From positions 1,054,001 to 1,118,000 of the forward strand of contig NZ_CP009501.1 of the NCBI RefSeq assembly GCF_000969885.1: DNA of 64,000 bases, read 5' to 3'. Each line of letters opens with the position of its first letter. Within the stretch, counting starts at the first letter, position 1. The position numbers and the translations under genes are program-made. The stretch is from Methanosarcina thermophila TM-1. Lineage in GTDB: Archaea > Halobacteriota > Methanosarcinia > Methanosarcinales > Methanosarcinaceae. A model generated the notes under the pieces. That model made no database searches and was not told the DNA's origin. It saw nothing but the letters and a program-made list of their open reading frames with translations. This document shows positions 18,042 through 27,311 of the stretch, one piece after another.

Positions 18042-18437
18042 TCAGCTACCGCCTGTGCGGGGAGTTACTCTGATTACTCCACCATTCTCGTCTGCAGTGC
18101 CCGTAACGTTTCTGGCTGGAGTCTCTTCTTCAGTTACATTCTCCATTTCAGTTTCAGCTGGGGTGCCTTCTTCAGCCGGAGTTACTGCTACAACTGGAGT
18201 TTCTGCTACAACTGGAGTCTCTGCCACTACTTCTTCAACCGGAGTTACAACTTCAACTTCAGTTACAGCCTCAACCTCAGTTACAACCTGCGCTGGAGTC
18301 CCTTCTTCAGCTGGAGTTACACCCTCCACTTCTTCAGCTGGAGTTCCTGCTTCCGGAGCCTCTCCCTCTTCACCAGCGCATCCAATTGCGAGGAAAACGC
18401 CTAACAATACTATCAACATGATAAGTGCTTTTCTCAT
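18042..18437 (-). CDS. low-complexity lipoprotein
   Basis: A 131-residue predicted lipoprotein: signal peptide MRKALIMLIVLLGVFLAIGC with a lipobox, then a Glu/Val/Pro/Thr repeat stalk (TEVEAVTEVEVVTPVEE, and PVVAETP twice), ending VIRVTPRTGG. No folded domain is visible. It is a close paralogue of the protein at 19138, which shares the leader, most of the stalk and the VIRVTP tail. The stalk plus thin C-terminus suggests a cell-surface tether or a glycosylated spacer. GGAGG lies upstream of the ATG. Confidence 0.8.
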   Translation of the reverse strand: MRKALIMLIVLLGVFLAIGCAGEEGEAPEAGTPAEEVEGVTPAEEGTPAQVVTEVEAVTEVEVVTPVEEVVAETPVVAETPVVAVTPAEEGTPAETEMENVTEEETPARNVTGTADENGGVIRVTPRTGGS

Positions 18438-18490
18438 ACCTTCCCTCCACTTAATCCGTGCGTTTTATAAAATGCTTTATAATAGATATT

Positions 18491-18526
18491 GAGGTTTTAT
18501 AATAATTACTGCTAGATTCTGAACAT
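18491..18526 (-). promoter_or_regulatory. promoter of lipoprotein gene (copy B)
   Basis: The minus strand reads ATGTTCAGAATCTAGCAGTA then ATTATTATAAAACC, with TATAAAA as TATA box. It is nearly identical to copy C at 19651-19686, so the duplication that made the two lipoprotein genes included the promoter. Confidence 0.55.
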
Positions 18527-18832
18527 TATTCCTTTTAAGATTCTAATTAGACTCTAAATTTGACTCGCAGGCTTCATAGAGAAATCGTGTTCGATTAACC
18601 AATACATTCCTTTTTAAATTATATTTATTTTAAATAGTTACTAAAAATATGTTTATAGAGGGAGTTAGATCTCTATTAGAACCTAAAAAATCCTGGTTCA
18701 TTAGAAAGAAAAAGAATTAAAAAATAAACTAATAAATATATTCAAATGCTGACCATTAAAAATACCTGGCAGTTGATCATCACTTCAGTTAACCATCATT
18801 TTATTGTTATGTCAACCCTAAACTTAATACAT

Positions 18833-18881
18833 TTTACCGGAAAAGAAATTATTTGGCTAACTGTATTTCTTTCCCGGTAAA
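18833..18881 (-). terminator. long hairpin downstream of an intergenic lipoprotein transcript
   Basis: TTTACCGGAAAAGAAAT (18833-18849) pairs almost perfectly with ATTTCTTTCCCGGTAAA (18865-18881) over a 15-nt loop. It stands 257 nt beyond the stop codon of the 19138 gene, rather far for a simple terminator, so another role is possible. Confidence 0.4.
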
Positions 18882-19137
18882 CTGTGATTTCATTGTTTTA
18901 TCTGACTCTCACCTGCTTTTTTGATTAAACCCAGAAATCTGCTATTAATTGCAAATTTAGAGCAGAAATACAAAGTACAATAAAAAATCTGAGTTTTAGG
19001 TGATTGTTTTTACAGATCAGCTTTATCCAGAATTTTTATTCACTTTAGACATACCAGCAGGATCAGACTCTTACCAGTAGGGGCGGACTCTTACCGGTAA
19101 AACCGAACTCGTCTGCTTACAATCCTTCTGGATAAAT

Positions 19138-19596
19138 TTATTCACCTTTGCTGGGAGTTACTCTGATTACTCTACCTCCAGTCTGATTTTCAGCGGCGGT
19201 CTCTTCCTCCTCAGCTATTTGCTCTTCTTCCTGTGCACCTCCTTCTGGTGTTACATCCTCCACTGCTTCAGCTGGAGTTACATCTTCTACTGCTTCAGCT
19301 GGAGTGCCTTCTTCAACTGTAGCTCCTTCTTCAGCCGGAGTTACTGCCACAACTGGAGTTTCTGCTACAACTGGAGTTTCTGCCACTACTTCTTCAACCG
19401 GAGTTACAACCTCAACTTCAGTTACAGCCTCAACCTCAGTTACAGCCTGTGCTGGAGTCCCTTCTTCAGCTGGAGTTACATCCTCCACTTCTTCAGCTGG
19501 AGTTCCTGCTTCCGGAGCCTCTCCCTCCTCACCAGCGCATCCAATTGCGAGGAAAACGCCTAACAATACTATCAACATGATAAGTGCTTTTCTCAT
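19138..19596 (-). CDS. low-complexity lipoprotein (paralogue)
   Basis: A 152-residue predicted lipoprotein with the same leader as the 18042 gene (LGVFLAIGCAGEEGEAPEAG). Its stalk is longer by repeats of the type EDVTPAEAV and an acidic QEEEQIAEEEE stretch, and it ends VIRVTPSKGE. The shared VIRVTP tail is the only non-repetitive conserved part and may be functional. There is no enzymatic domain. Recent tandem duplication with repeat-number change is the simplest origin. Confidence 0.8.
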   Translation of the reverse strand: MRKALIMLIVLLGVFLAIGCAGEEGEAPEAGTPAEEVEDVTPAEEGTPAQAVTEVEAVTEVEVVTPVEEVVAETPVVAETPVVAVTPAEEGATVEEGTPAEAVEDVTPAEAVEDVTPEGGAQEEEQIAEEEETAAENQTGGRVIRVTPSKGE

Positions 19597-19650
19597 ATAT
19601 TTTCCCCCACATAGTTGTGTGTTTATAACAGATGATCTGTAATAGATGTT

Positions 19651-19686
19651 GAGGTTTTATAATGATTACTGCTAGATTCTGAACAT
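19651..19686 (-). promoter_or_regulatory. promoter of lipoprotein gene (copy C)
   Basis: The minus strand reads ATGTTCAGAATCTAGCAGTA followed by ATCATTATAAAACC. TATAAAA is the probable TATA box, about 55-65 nt before the start codon at 19596. Confidence 0.55.
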
Positions 19687-19868
19687 AATTTCTGCTCAAA
19701 TCAAGAAATCCGGTTATTTAAGGAGATTTCTCTCTATCGGAGCTTCTATGCAGCATCATTCCGAATAAATTTAAACTGAAAGCTTTATTTTCTCGCCAAT
19801 TTCTTTAAGTTATAATATTTGGAATTCTAATATTGTAATGCTTTTAAATGACTTTTCGGGGGGAAGTC

Positions 19869-21233
19869 ATGAAGATCAAATCCATTAATCCTTATACAGA
19901 AGAGGTAAACTGGGTATATGACTCGTTTTCTTTCGCAGAGTGCGAGGCTAAAATTGGAAAATCCAGGGCTGCTTTTTCCGGATGGAGTTCATTGCCTGTG
20001 GAGGAAAGGGCAAAGCATTTCACACGGGTCTCCAGTGTCCTTCGGCAAAATACTGAGATCTATGCCGAAATTATTACTAAGGAGATGGGAAAACCTATCA
20101 GGCAGTCAAGGGGCGAGATTGAAAAATGCGCCTGGCTTTGCGATTATTACGCAGAAAATGCAGCAGAATTTCTGAAAGACGAGATTGTGGATACGGGAGC
20201 TGAGAAAAGTTATGTAACTTTTGAGCCACTCGGGGTAATTTTTGGGATAATGCCCTGGAATTTTCCATTCTGGCAGGTCTTCAGGTTTGCAGTGCCCGCA
20301 ATATGTGCAGGAAATGTATGCGTTATCAAACATGCATCAAATGTGCCAAGGTCGGCAATGGAGATTGAGAAAGTTTTTATTGAAGCCGGGTTTCCGGAAA
20401 ACGTTTTTAGTTCCCTGTTAATTGACGCGAAGACTGCAAGGGAAATTATTGAAAAAGAAATGGTAGATGGAGTTTCGCTTACCGGCAGCGTAGGTGCAGG
20501 CTCGGAGATAGGGGAACTTGCCGGAAAACTGATCAAGCCTGTTGTGCTGGAACTGGGAGGTTCAGATCCTTTTATAGTACTTGAGGATGCTGACATCGAG
20601 AGGGCTGCGCAGGTAGCTGTAGAATCTCGATTTCTTAATACCGGACAGAGCTGTATTGCTGCCAAGCGCTTTATTGTTATTGAAGACGTTGTGGTTGACT
20701 TCATCGAGGCATTTGAGCTTGAAATGCAGGAACTGAAGATCGGGAATCCTATGGATGAGGAGACCGATATAGGACCGATTGCGAAGAAAGAATTTCTCGA
20801 TAGTCTTGAGAAGGTTTTGAAAGACGCGAAAAAGAAAGGTGCAGAACCTCACATCTATGGAGAAGAGCAGAGTAAGGGTTTCTTCTTTAGACCGACCCTT
20901 ATCCCTGCAGCAAGTACAGATATGAAGGTCTGCAATGTCGAGGTTTTCGGGCCCATTGCCCCTGTTATCACGGCAAAGGACGAGGATGAAGCCGTAAAAA
21001 TTGCAAACTCAACAGAATTCGGGCTTGGAGCCGAGATCTGGTCAAGAGACCTTGAAAGAGCCCAGAGGCTGGCAAAAAGAATAAAATCCGGATTTGTAGC
21101 AATTAATGGAATGGTCAAATCCGACCCGAGGCTGCCTTTTGGTGGGGTAAAGAAGTCTGGAGTCGGGAGAGAACTTTCCCATTATGGGCTCAAAGAATTT
21201 GTGAATATAAAAACAGTTGTTGTCAACAGGTAA
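19869..21233 (+). CDS. succinate-semialdehyde-type aldehyde dehydrogenase
   Basis: An NAD(P)-dependent aldehyde dehydrogenase of 454 residues. Catalytic parts are the oxyanion asparagine in MPWNFPFWQ (N131), the general base in LELGGSDPF (E228) and the nucleophile in NTGQSCIAAKRF (C262). The sequence style fits succinate semialdehyde dehydrogenases of the Sad/YneI kind. It oxidises an aldehyde to an acid, here probably succinate semialdehyde to succinate. GGGGGGAAGTC before the ATG at 19869 decides the start over 19848. It begins a five-gene plus-strand cluster; a TPP decarboxylase-like gene follows. Confidence 0.85.
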   Translation: MKIKSINPYTEEVNWVYDSFSFAECEAKIGKSRAAFSGWSSLPVEERAKHFTRVSSVLRQNTEIYAEIITKEMGKPIRQSRGEIEKCAWLCDYYAENAAEFLKDEIVDTGAEKSYVTFEPLGVIFGIMPWNFPFWQVFRFAVPAICAGNVCVIKHASNVPRSAMEIEKVFIEAGFPENVFSSLLIDAKTAREIIEKEMVDGVSLTGSVGAGSEIGELAGKLIKPVVLELGGSDPFIVLEDADIERAAQVAVESRFLNTGQSCIAAKRFIVIEDVVVDFIEAFELEMQELKIGNPMDEETDIGPIAKKEFLDSLEKVLKDAKKKGAEPHIYGEEQSKGFFFRPTLIPAASTDMKVCNVEVFGPIAPVITAKDEDEAVKIANSTEFGLGAEIWSRDLERAQRLAKRIKSGFVAINGMVKSDPRLPFGGVKKSGVGRELSHYGLKEFVNIKTVVVNR

Positions 21234-21351
21234 AATATCTGAACTGCAAACTTAATTTAAGCTTAAATAGCTTAGTCAGAACTTAATAAGCAAACATGAG
21301 TTAGTTATACCCAGTTCGGATAAAAGCCAGATAACTTATTTGAGGTTTTTC

Positions 21352-22986
21352 ATGAAGGCTTCAGATCTTTTCGTTGCCCAGCTTAAGGAGGAAGGTGTAG
21401 AATATATCTTCGGGCTGCCAGGCGAAGAAAATCTTGACCTGCTTGAATCCCTTAGGACTTCCGGAATCAAACTTATAGTAACAAGGCATGAACAGGCTGC
21501 AGCATTTATGGCTGCAACATATGGGAGGCTGACAGGTAAACCAGGAGTTTGTTTTTCAACGCTTGGTCCAGGGGCTACCAATCTTGTCACAGGTGTTGCC
21601 CAGGCACAGCTTATAGGAGCCCCTCTTATTTCCATATCCGGTCAGAAGGCTCTGATCGATAACTGGCAAGCTCGCTTCCAGCTTGTAAATGTTGTCAGGA
21701 TGATGGAACCTCTCTGCAAAAACGCTGTGTCCATTACAGATCCCGGAATGATTCCCACAGTTATTCGCAACGCCTTCAAACATGCGGAAGCTGAAAGACC
21801 AGGAGCTGTACATATCGAGCTTCCTGAAGACGTGGCTGGAGCAGAAACTGAAGCTGTGGTGCAGAAGCGAAGCGAGATTAAAATCCCTCACCCTGATCCC
21901 GAAGCTGTAAAAAAAGCCGCAGCCATGATCTGTGAGGCTAAAAATCCGCTGATCATAGTTTCTTCAGGTGCAAACAGGAAAGCGGTCAGTGAAGAGCTCG
22001 AGGACTTTGTCCAGCGGACAGGCATCTACCTTGTGCATACCCAGATGGGAAAAGGTGTCGTTCCAGATGACTGCCCTCAGAGTCTCTTTGCCACCGGAAT
22101 TCATGCCCGAGACTATGTTAACTGCGGAATTGACATAGCTGACCTTATTATTACTATTGGGTACGATATAGTTGAATATCCTCCCTATCTGTGGAACAGG
22201 GCACTGGACAAGCAGATTATAAATATTGATTTTGTGGAGTCCGTACCTGACAGGTATTTTAACCCGACTGTAGAAATAATCGGGGATATCGCCTTTTCAA
22301 TCCGAGAACTTGCCGCATGTATACCGGGAAGACGAGAATTTCCGGTTTTTGAGCAAACTAAAAGTTTCATTGAAGAGAAGATAAACACTGTCGCCAGGAA
22401 GAGTTATCCTCCTCTCCCACAGGCGGTAGTCCAGAGTGTCAGGAAGGTGCTCGGGAGAAAAGACATAATCACGCTTGACAACGGGATTTATAAACTCTGG
22501 TTTGCTCGCCTTTATAAGACATATGCCCCAAATACCGTGCTCCTTGACAATGCGCTTGCAACTATGGGCGCAGGGCTTCCGTCAGGAATTGCCGCAAAAC
22601 TTCTTAATCCAGAGCGCCGGGTACTTGCAATCTGTGGGGATGGAGGGTTTATGATGAACTGCCAGGAACTTGAGACTGCAGTCCGATATGGAATCCCTGT
22701 TGTCGTCCTTATCCTTAATGACAATGGTTTTGGATTCATTAAATGGAAACAGAAAAAATTGAATTTTACGGATTATGGGCTAGATTATGGAAATCCTGAT
22801 TTCCCTAGCTTTGCTAGGAGCTTTGGAGCTGAGGGATTCAAGGTTAGGGAAGATGATGACCTTGAAGAGGTTCTCGAGCGAGCTTTTGCCCTTAATAAGG
22901 TGGCAGTTATCGAATGTCCTATTGATTATTCTGTAAACTATGAGACTTTCTCGATAGAACTGGGAAAGCTCACATGTAAGTTCTGA
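21352..22986 (+). CDS. acetolactate synthase-like TPP enzyme, candidate 2-oxoglutarate decarboxylase
   Basis: A thiamine-diphosphate enzyme of 544 residues with the three-domain pyruvate-oxidase layout. The N-terminal domain has GVEYIFGLPGEENLDLLE and the catalytic glutamate in TRHEQAA (E47); the C-terminal domain has the TPP/Mg motif GDGGFMMNCQELETA...LNDN. Annotation pipelines would say acetolactate synthase (AlsS type), but there is no regulatory subunit gene, and the neighbour is a semialdehyde dehydrogenase. In cyanobacteria a similar pair encodes 2-oxoglutarate decarboxylase plus succinate semialdehyde dehydrogenase. That substrate is my inference; acetolactate formation stays possible. 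GAGG precedes the ATG at 21352. Confidence 0.85.
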   Translation: MKASDLFVAQLKEEGVEYIFGLPGEENLDLLESLRTSGIKLIVTRHEQAAAFMAATYGRLTGKPGVCFSTLGPGATNLVTGVAQAQLIGAPLISISGQKALIDNWQARFQLVNVVRMMEPLCKNAVSITDPGMIPTVIRNAFKHAEAERPGAVHIELPEDVAGAETEAVVQKRSEIKIPHPDPEAVKKAAAMICEAKNPLIIVSSGANRKAVSEELEDFVQRTGIYLVHTQMGKGVVPDDCPQSLFATGIHARDYVNCGIDIADLIITIGYDIVEYPPYLWNRALDKQIINIDFVESVPDRYFNPTVEIIGDIAFSIRELAACIPGRREFPVFEQTKSFIEEKINTVARKSYPPLPQAVVQSVRKVLGRKDIITLDNGIYKLWFARLYKTYAPNTVLLDNALATMGAGLPSGIAAKLLNPERRVLAICGDGGFMMNCQELETAVRYGIPVVVLILNDNGFGFIKWKQKKLNFTDYGLDYGNPDFPSFARSFGAEGFKVREDDDLEEVLERAFALNKVAVIECPIDYSVNYETFSIELGKLTCKF

Positions 22987-23078
22987 TCTGAAAATAAAAA
23001 TTTTGGCTGCAAATAGGGTTTGCGGATTAAATCCATGCAAGCCCCAGATTTTAGAATTAAGCCCTGAGGGGGGGACTA

Positions 23079-24884
23079 ATGGAAGGCAAAGAAAATGAGG
23101 CTGGATATCCTGTACACTCACATGATGTAGTTATAGTCGGTGCCGGAATTACAGGGCTTAGGGCGGCGATTGAAACCGTAGATCAGGGGCTCAATACAGC
23201 CGTTATTTCTAAGGTGCATCCTCTCCGCTCCCACTCCGTAGCAGCCCAGGGAGGGATAAATGCAGCTTTAGGAAATGCCGTAGCCAGTGATTCCTGGGAA
23301 GCACATGCCTTTGATACAGTAAGGGGGTCGGATTATCTGGCTGACCAGGATGCCGTGGAAATCCTGTGTAAAAACGCACCTGAAGCAGTGATAGAGCTTG
23401 AGCATTTCGGAACTGTTTTTTCCAGGCTTCCTGACGGCAGGATTGCTCAGAGACCCTTTGGAGGAGGTATGTTCCCAAGAACCTGCTACGCTGCAGATCG
23501 GACAGGGCATAATATTCTGCATTCACTCTATGAACAACTTGTTGGCAGGCAGAGAAAAGAAAGTGAAAACTGTGAAAACCGGAAGCCGAGCAAACTTAGC
23601 TTTTACGAAGAATTTTTTGTAACCTCCCTTGTAAAGTCAGGAGAAAGCCTGTCTGAGAAAGGCTCGAAGAAAGAAGAAAGATGTGTAGGCTGTACTGCTC
23701 TGAATATCGCTGATGGGAACTTGCATGGTTTTACCTGCCATTCTCTTTTACTTGCAACCGGCGGTTTTGGGCGACTTTTTGACCGTTCCACAAACGCCCT
23801 GATTAATACAGGGGACGGTGCATCCCTGGCGCTTCGGGCAGGTGTGCCTTTAAAGGACATGGAATTCGTGCAGTTCCATCCAACTACCCTTTACGGCACA
23901 AACATCCTGATCACAGAAGGTGCAAGAGGAGAAGGTGGGTATCTCCTGAATAACAGGAATGAGCGTTTTATGGAGAGATATGCCCCTGCCTCCATGGAGC
24001 TTGCCCCAAGAGATATTGTTGCGAGAGCCATCCAGCAGGAAATTGAAGAAAGCAGGGGATTTGAGGGCGGTTACGTCCTCCTTGACCTGAGGCACCTGAA
24101 AGAGGAGAGAATTACAGAACGCCTGCCCGGGATAAGGCTCATCTGTCTGAACTTTGCAGGCATTGATCCTGTTAAATCTCCAATCCCGGTACAGCCAGGT
24201 CAGCATTATTCAATGGGAGGAATTTCGGTAGGCAACTCCCTGGAAACCGAACTCCCAGGGCTGTATGCGGCAGGAGAATGCGCCTGCATAAGCGTGCATG
24301 GGGCAAATCGGCTAGGAGGCAATTCTCTGCTTGAAACTGTGGTTTTCGGCAAGCTTGCAGGGCAGGAGATAGGAAAAGCTTTCCTGGCTTCTGGATATGA
24401 TAGAAAGGAGGCTAAAAAGGCTGTCCTTGAGAGCCTGCATAGGGAAAACGAGCGTATAAAAACCCTGCTCGCCAGAAAATCCGGAGTAAAAATGCACAGC
24501 CTCAGGGATGAACTGAGAAAAACAATGTTTGAATATTTCGGAGTTTTTCGGGAAGGGAAAAAGATGGAAAAAGGTTTGGAAAAACTCCTCCAGCTTAAAA
24601 ACCGCTTTAGCGATGTTTATATTAATAATAAATCCAGAGAATTTAATTATGCACTTATCTATGCTCTCGAACTTGAGGGATTGTTTGATATTGGAGAAGC
24701 CGTTGCAAGAGGAGCTATTGCCAGGAAGGAAAGCAGGGGTTCCCATTCAAGGGTTGATTACCCGCAGAGGGACGACAATAACTTCCTTCATCACACTCTG
24801 TACAGGCTAAAAAAAGGAAACCCTGTGCTTGAATCCCTACCTGTAAGGATCAGGAAGTTTCCTGTTAAGGAGCGTGTATATTGA
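23079..24884 (+). CDS. fumarate reductase / succinate dehydrogenase flavoprotein subunit
   Basis: A 601-residue FAD subunit of the succinate dehydrogenase/fumarate reductase family. Seen: dinucleotide fold [16 protein letters not shown], the FAD-linking histidine in [17 protein letters not shown] (H52), the substrate region [31 protein letters not shown], and [19 protein letters not shown]. It interconverts fumarate and succinate. Its stop codon overlaps the start of the iron-sulfur subunit, so the two are translated together. No membrane anchor genes follow. GGGGGGG lies upstream of the ATG. Confidence 0.92.
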   Translation: MEGKENEAGYPVHSHDVVIVGAGITGLRAAIETVDQGLNTAVISKVHPLRSHSVAAQGGINAALGNAVASDSWEAHAFDTVRGSDYLADQDAVEILCKNAPEAVIELEHFGTVFSRLPDGRIAQRPFGGGMFPRTCYAADRTGHNILHSLYEQLVGRQRKESENCENRKPSKLSFYEEFFVTSLVKSGESLSEKGSKKEERCVGCTALNIADGNLHGFTCHSLLLATGGFGRLFDRSTNALINTGDGASLALRAGVPLKDMEFVQFHPTTLYGTNILITEGARGEGGYLLNNRNERFMERYAPASMELAPRDIVARAIQQEIEESRGFEGGYVLLDLRHLKEERITERLPGIRLICLNFAGIDPVKSPIPVQPGQHYSMGGISVGNSLETELPGLYAAGECACISVHGANRLGGNSLLETVVFGKLAGQEIGKAFLASGYDRKEAKKAVLESLHRENERIKTLLARKSGVKMHSLRDELRKTMFEYFGVFREGKKMEKGLEKLLQLKNRFSDVYINNKSREFNYALIYALELEGLFDIGEAVARGAIARKESRGSHSRVDYPQRDDNNFLHHTLYRLKKGNPVLESLPVRIRKFPVKERVY

Positions 24885-25660
24885 TGAAATTGAAGGTATT
24901 TCGATTTGACAGGAAAGATGGGAAGTCCCGTTATGATACTTTTGAAATCGAGCCCTCTGCAGGAATGACAGTCCTTTCCGCGTTATTCAAAATCCAGGAA
25001 GAATTTGATGATTCCCTTGCTTTCCGCTACTCCTGCAGAGGCGCGGTTTGCGGAAGCTGTGCAATGCTGATTAATAAAATACCTTCGCTTGCCTGTCAGA
25101 CCCGGATAGAATCCCTGCTTAAAGGTGAAAGAAGAGTAAAGTTGCGCCCCTTTCCTGGAATGGAAGAGAATATTTCCTGGGATCCCGAAAATGAGGTACT
25201 TGTAGAGCCCCTTCCTTCTCTGCCGAAAATTAAAGACCTTATAGTGGATATGGATAAGTTTTTCGAATTTTACAGAGCAATCGAGCCGACTTTAAAACCG
25301 GCTCCAAAACCGCCCGAGAAGGAGCATCTCATGCAGCCTGATCCTGTAAAAGAGCTTGAGAAATACACAAACTGCATACTCTGTGCAGCCTGCGTGAGTG
25401 CCTGCCCTGTCTCGGGAAAGGAAAAAGATTTTCTAGGTCCTGCAGCTCTTGCAAAACTGTACAGGTTCTATATAGATCCCCGCGAAGCGAATAATGAATT
25501 GCGGCTCATGCTCGCCAACAGCAAATCAGGCTGGTGGGGTTGTGAATTCCATGCCAACTGCAGGGCTGTCTGCCCAAAAGGTGTTCCACCTATTGAGGGC
25601 ATCGGAAAAGCCAGGAGGCAAATCAAAAAATCTGGGATGGAACCTGTACAAAAATTCTGA
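24884..25660 (+). CDS. fumarate reductase / succinate dehydrogenase iron-sulfur subunit
   Basis: A 258-residue iron-sulfur protein. The N-terminal [2Fe-2S] site is CRGAVCGSC plus a fourth cysteine (C51, C56, C59, C71); the C-terminal ferredoxin-like domain has CILCAACVSACP and CEFHANCRAVCPKG for a [4Fe-4S] and a second cluster. It lacks the CCG (heterodisulfide-reductase-like) domains of the thiol:fumarate reductase subunit TfrB, so coenzyme M and B are not obvious donors. ATG at 24884 overlaps the flavoprotein stop (TGATG); AAGGAG precedes it. Confidence 0.92.
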   Translation: MKLKVFRFDRKDGKSRYDTFEIEPSAGMTVLSALFKIQEEFDDSLAFRYSCRGAVCGSCAMLINKIPSLACQTRIESLLKGERRVKLRPFPGMEENISWDPENEVLVEPLPSLPKIKDLIVDMDKFFEFYRAIEPTLKPAPKPPEKEHLMQPDPVKELEKYTNCILCAACVSACPVSGKEKDFLGPAALAKLYRFYIDPREANNELRLMLANSKSGWWGCEFHANCRAVCPKGVPPIEGIGKARRQIKKSGMEPVQKF

Positions 25661-25697
25661 GATTCTCAAAGGAGATCTTCTGGGGTGATCTATTACT

Positions 25698-27125
25698 TTG
25701 AATAGTCGGATTGAGAAAGATTCTCTTGGGGAAATGGAAGTTCCAGCTGATGCTTATTATGGCATTCAGACCCAGCGTGCTATCTGTAATTTCCCTGTAA
25801 GCGGGCACAGGGCGAGCCCGGAGTTTATCAGGGCATATATTCTTGTAAAAAAGGCAGCAGCACTTACCAATCTGGAGCTTGGAGTGCTTGACAGGGTGAG
25901 AGGAGATGCCATTGTAGCTGCAGCCGATGAAGTGCTTTCCGGGCTTTCAGGAAAGTATTCAGACCAGTTTCCTGTGGATATCTTCCAAGCAGGGGCAGGC
26001 ACTTCTTTTAATATGAACGTTAACGAGGTACTTGCAAACCGGGCTCTGGAAATCCTGGGCCGGAACCGGGGAGATTACAGCTTCCTGAGCCCTAACGACC
26101 ATGTAAATATGTCTCAATCAACCAATGATACCTTTCCGACCGCCTCAAGCATAGCTGTAATTTTTGCGGCTGACAGGCTTATTGATGTGCTTGCCTCTCT
26201 TGCGGAAGCTTTTCAGGCAAAAGCACTGGAATTCTCGAGAATCCCTAAATCTGGCCGGACACACCTTATGGACGCCTTGCCTGTGACTCTTGGCGATGAA
26301 TTCGGAGCTTATGCGGCTGCGCTGCTGAGGGCTTCAGGCAGGATAAAAGAGCGAAGAAATGATCTGCTTGAACTTCCTTTAGGAGGGACTGCAACCGGGA
26401 CAGGGGCTAATACCGATCCGAAATATCGCGAGCTTGTAATTTCGAAACTTTCCGAGCTCTGTAAATTACCTTTTCGAAAGGCAAGCAATAGTTTTGAAGC
26501 CCTGCAGAGCCGTTCCCAGCTTGCTGCTTTTTCAGGAGCCCTTCGGGAATTAGCACTTGAACTTATAAGAATAGCCAATGATTTGAGGCTCCTTAACGCC
26601 GGTCCAACTTCTGGAATTTCTGAAATTGAGCTTCCTGCTGTGCAGCCTGGCTCGTCCATGATGCCGGGAAAATACAACCCTGTAATGGCTGAATGCCTGG
26701 ATATGATAGGGTTCCAGATTGTAGGCAATGACACTGCAGTGGCTTTTGCAACTCAGGCTGGGCAGCTCGAGCTCAATGTTATGACCCCTGTTATAACCTC
26801 CAATATTCTTATGTCAGTTTCCCTTCTCACAAACTATCTGCCGATTTTTCAGACTCGCTGCGTGGAAGGGATAAAAGCGAATGAAGATAGGTGCAGAGCC
26901 TACCTTGAGTTGAATCCTACCCTTGTAACCTTCCTTGCCCCAAAGTTAGGGTATCTTAATGCTGCCGAGATTGCAAAAGAGGTGCTGGATAAGAGAATAC
27001 CTGTAAAGGAAGTCCTGGTAATGAGGGGGTTTTTGAGCAAAGAGGAAGCCGATGAACTACTTAAAATTGAAAACCTGCTACAATTCCCTGGCTCAGAAAA
27101 AAGTAAAACGAGCTTGAAAGAGTAA
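25698..27125 (+). CDS. aspartase/fumarase superfamily lyase, probably aspartate ammonia-lyase
   Basis: A 475-residue lyase with the superfamily signature GSSMMPGKYNP (318-328), SPNDHVNMSQSTND (131-144) and GRTHLMDALPVTLGDEF. The N-terminus IEKDSLGEMEVPADAYYGIQTQRAICNF, with YYG, resembles aspartases, while the PGK and IVGND parts are also fumarase-like. It releases fumarate from aspartate (or hydrates fumarate). The TTG start follows GGGGTGATC and lies 37 nt after the iron-sulfur subunit gene, so it is in the same operon and would feed or drain fumarate. The degenerate AT-rich repeats after it (27127-27215) are non-coding. Confidence 0.85.
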   Translation: MNSRIEKDSLGEMEVPADAYYGIQTQRAICNFPVSGHRASPEFIRAYILVKKAAALTNLELGVLDRVRGDAIVAAADEVLSGLSGKYSDQFPVDIFQAGAGTSFNMNVNEVLANRALEILGRNRGDYSFLSPNDHVNMSQSTNDTFPTASSIAVIFAADRLIDVLASLAEAFQAKALEFSRIPKSGRTHLMDALPVTLGDEFGAYAAALLRASGRIKERRNDLLELPLGGTATGTGANTDPKYRELVISKLSELCKLPFRKASNSFEALQSRSQLAAFSGALRELALELIRIANDLRLLNAGPTSGISEIELPAVQPGSSMMPGKYNPVMAECLDMIGFQIVGNDTAVAFATQAGQLELNVMTPVITSNILMSVSLLTNYLPIFQTRCVEGIKANEDRCRAYLELNPTLVTFLAPKLGYLNAAEIAKEVLDKRIPVKEVLVMRGFLSKEEADELLKIENLLQFPGSEKSKTSLKE

Positions 27126-27311
27126 AACGAGATTAGAAAGTAAATGAGATTAAGAGCATTAAGTTAGATTAAAAGCTTTTAAATGAAATTGAGAGTATAA
27201 AATTAGATCAAAAGCTTCTTTTATTAGTTTTCAAAACCATGGGTTAACTGCGGTTAATTAAGCGTAGGCTAAGACAATCTGTGTAAAATGAATGAAGGTT
27301 TTAAGGCATCC

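Larger units (their letters stand above)
18438..19137. other. intergenic region between paralogous lipoprotein genes
   Basis: About 700 nt without an ORF. It holds the copy B promoter at 18491-18526, a strong hairpin at 18833-18881 and, at 19058-19110, a short direct repeat around GACTCTTACC(A/G)GTA. The AT content is high in the middle. Confidence 0.4.

Noticed and set aside
18055-18492. Plus-strand Ser/Thr/Val-rich frame
   Set aside because: It mirrors the repetitive lipoprotein gene on the minus strand; the minus frame has a signal peptide, lipobox and ribosome-binding site.
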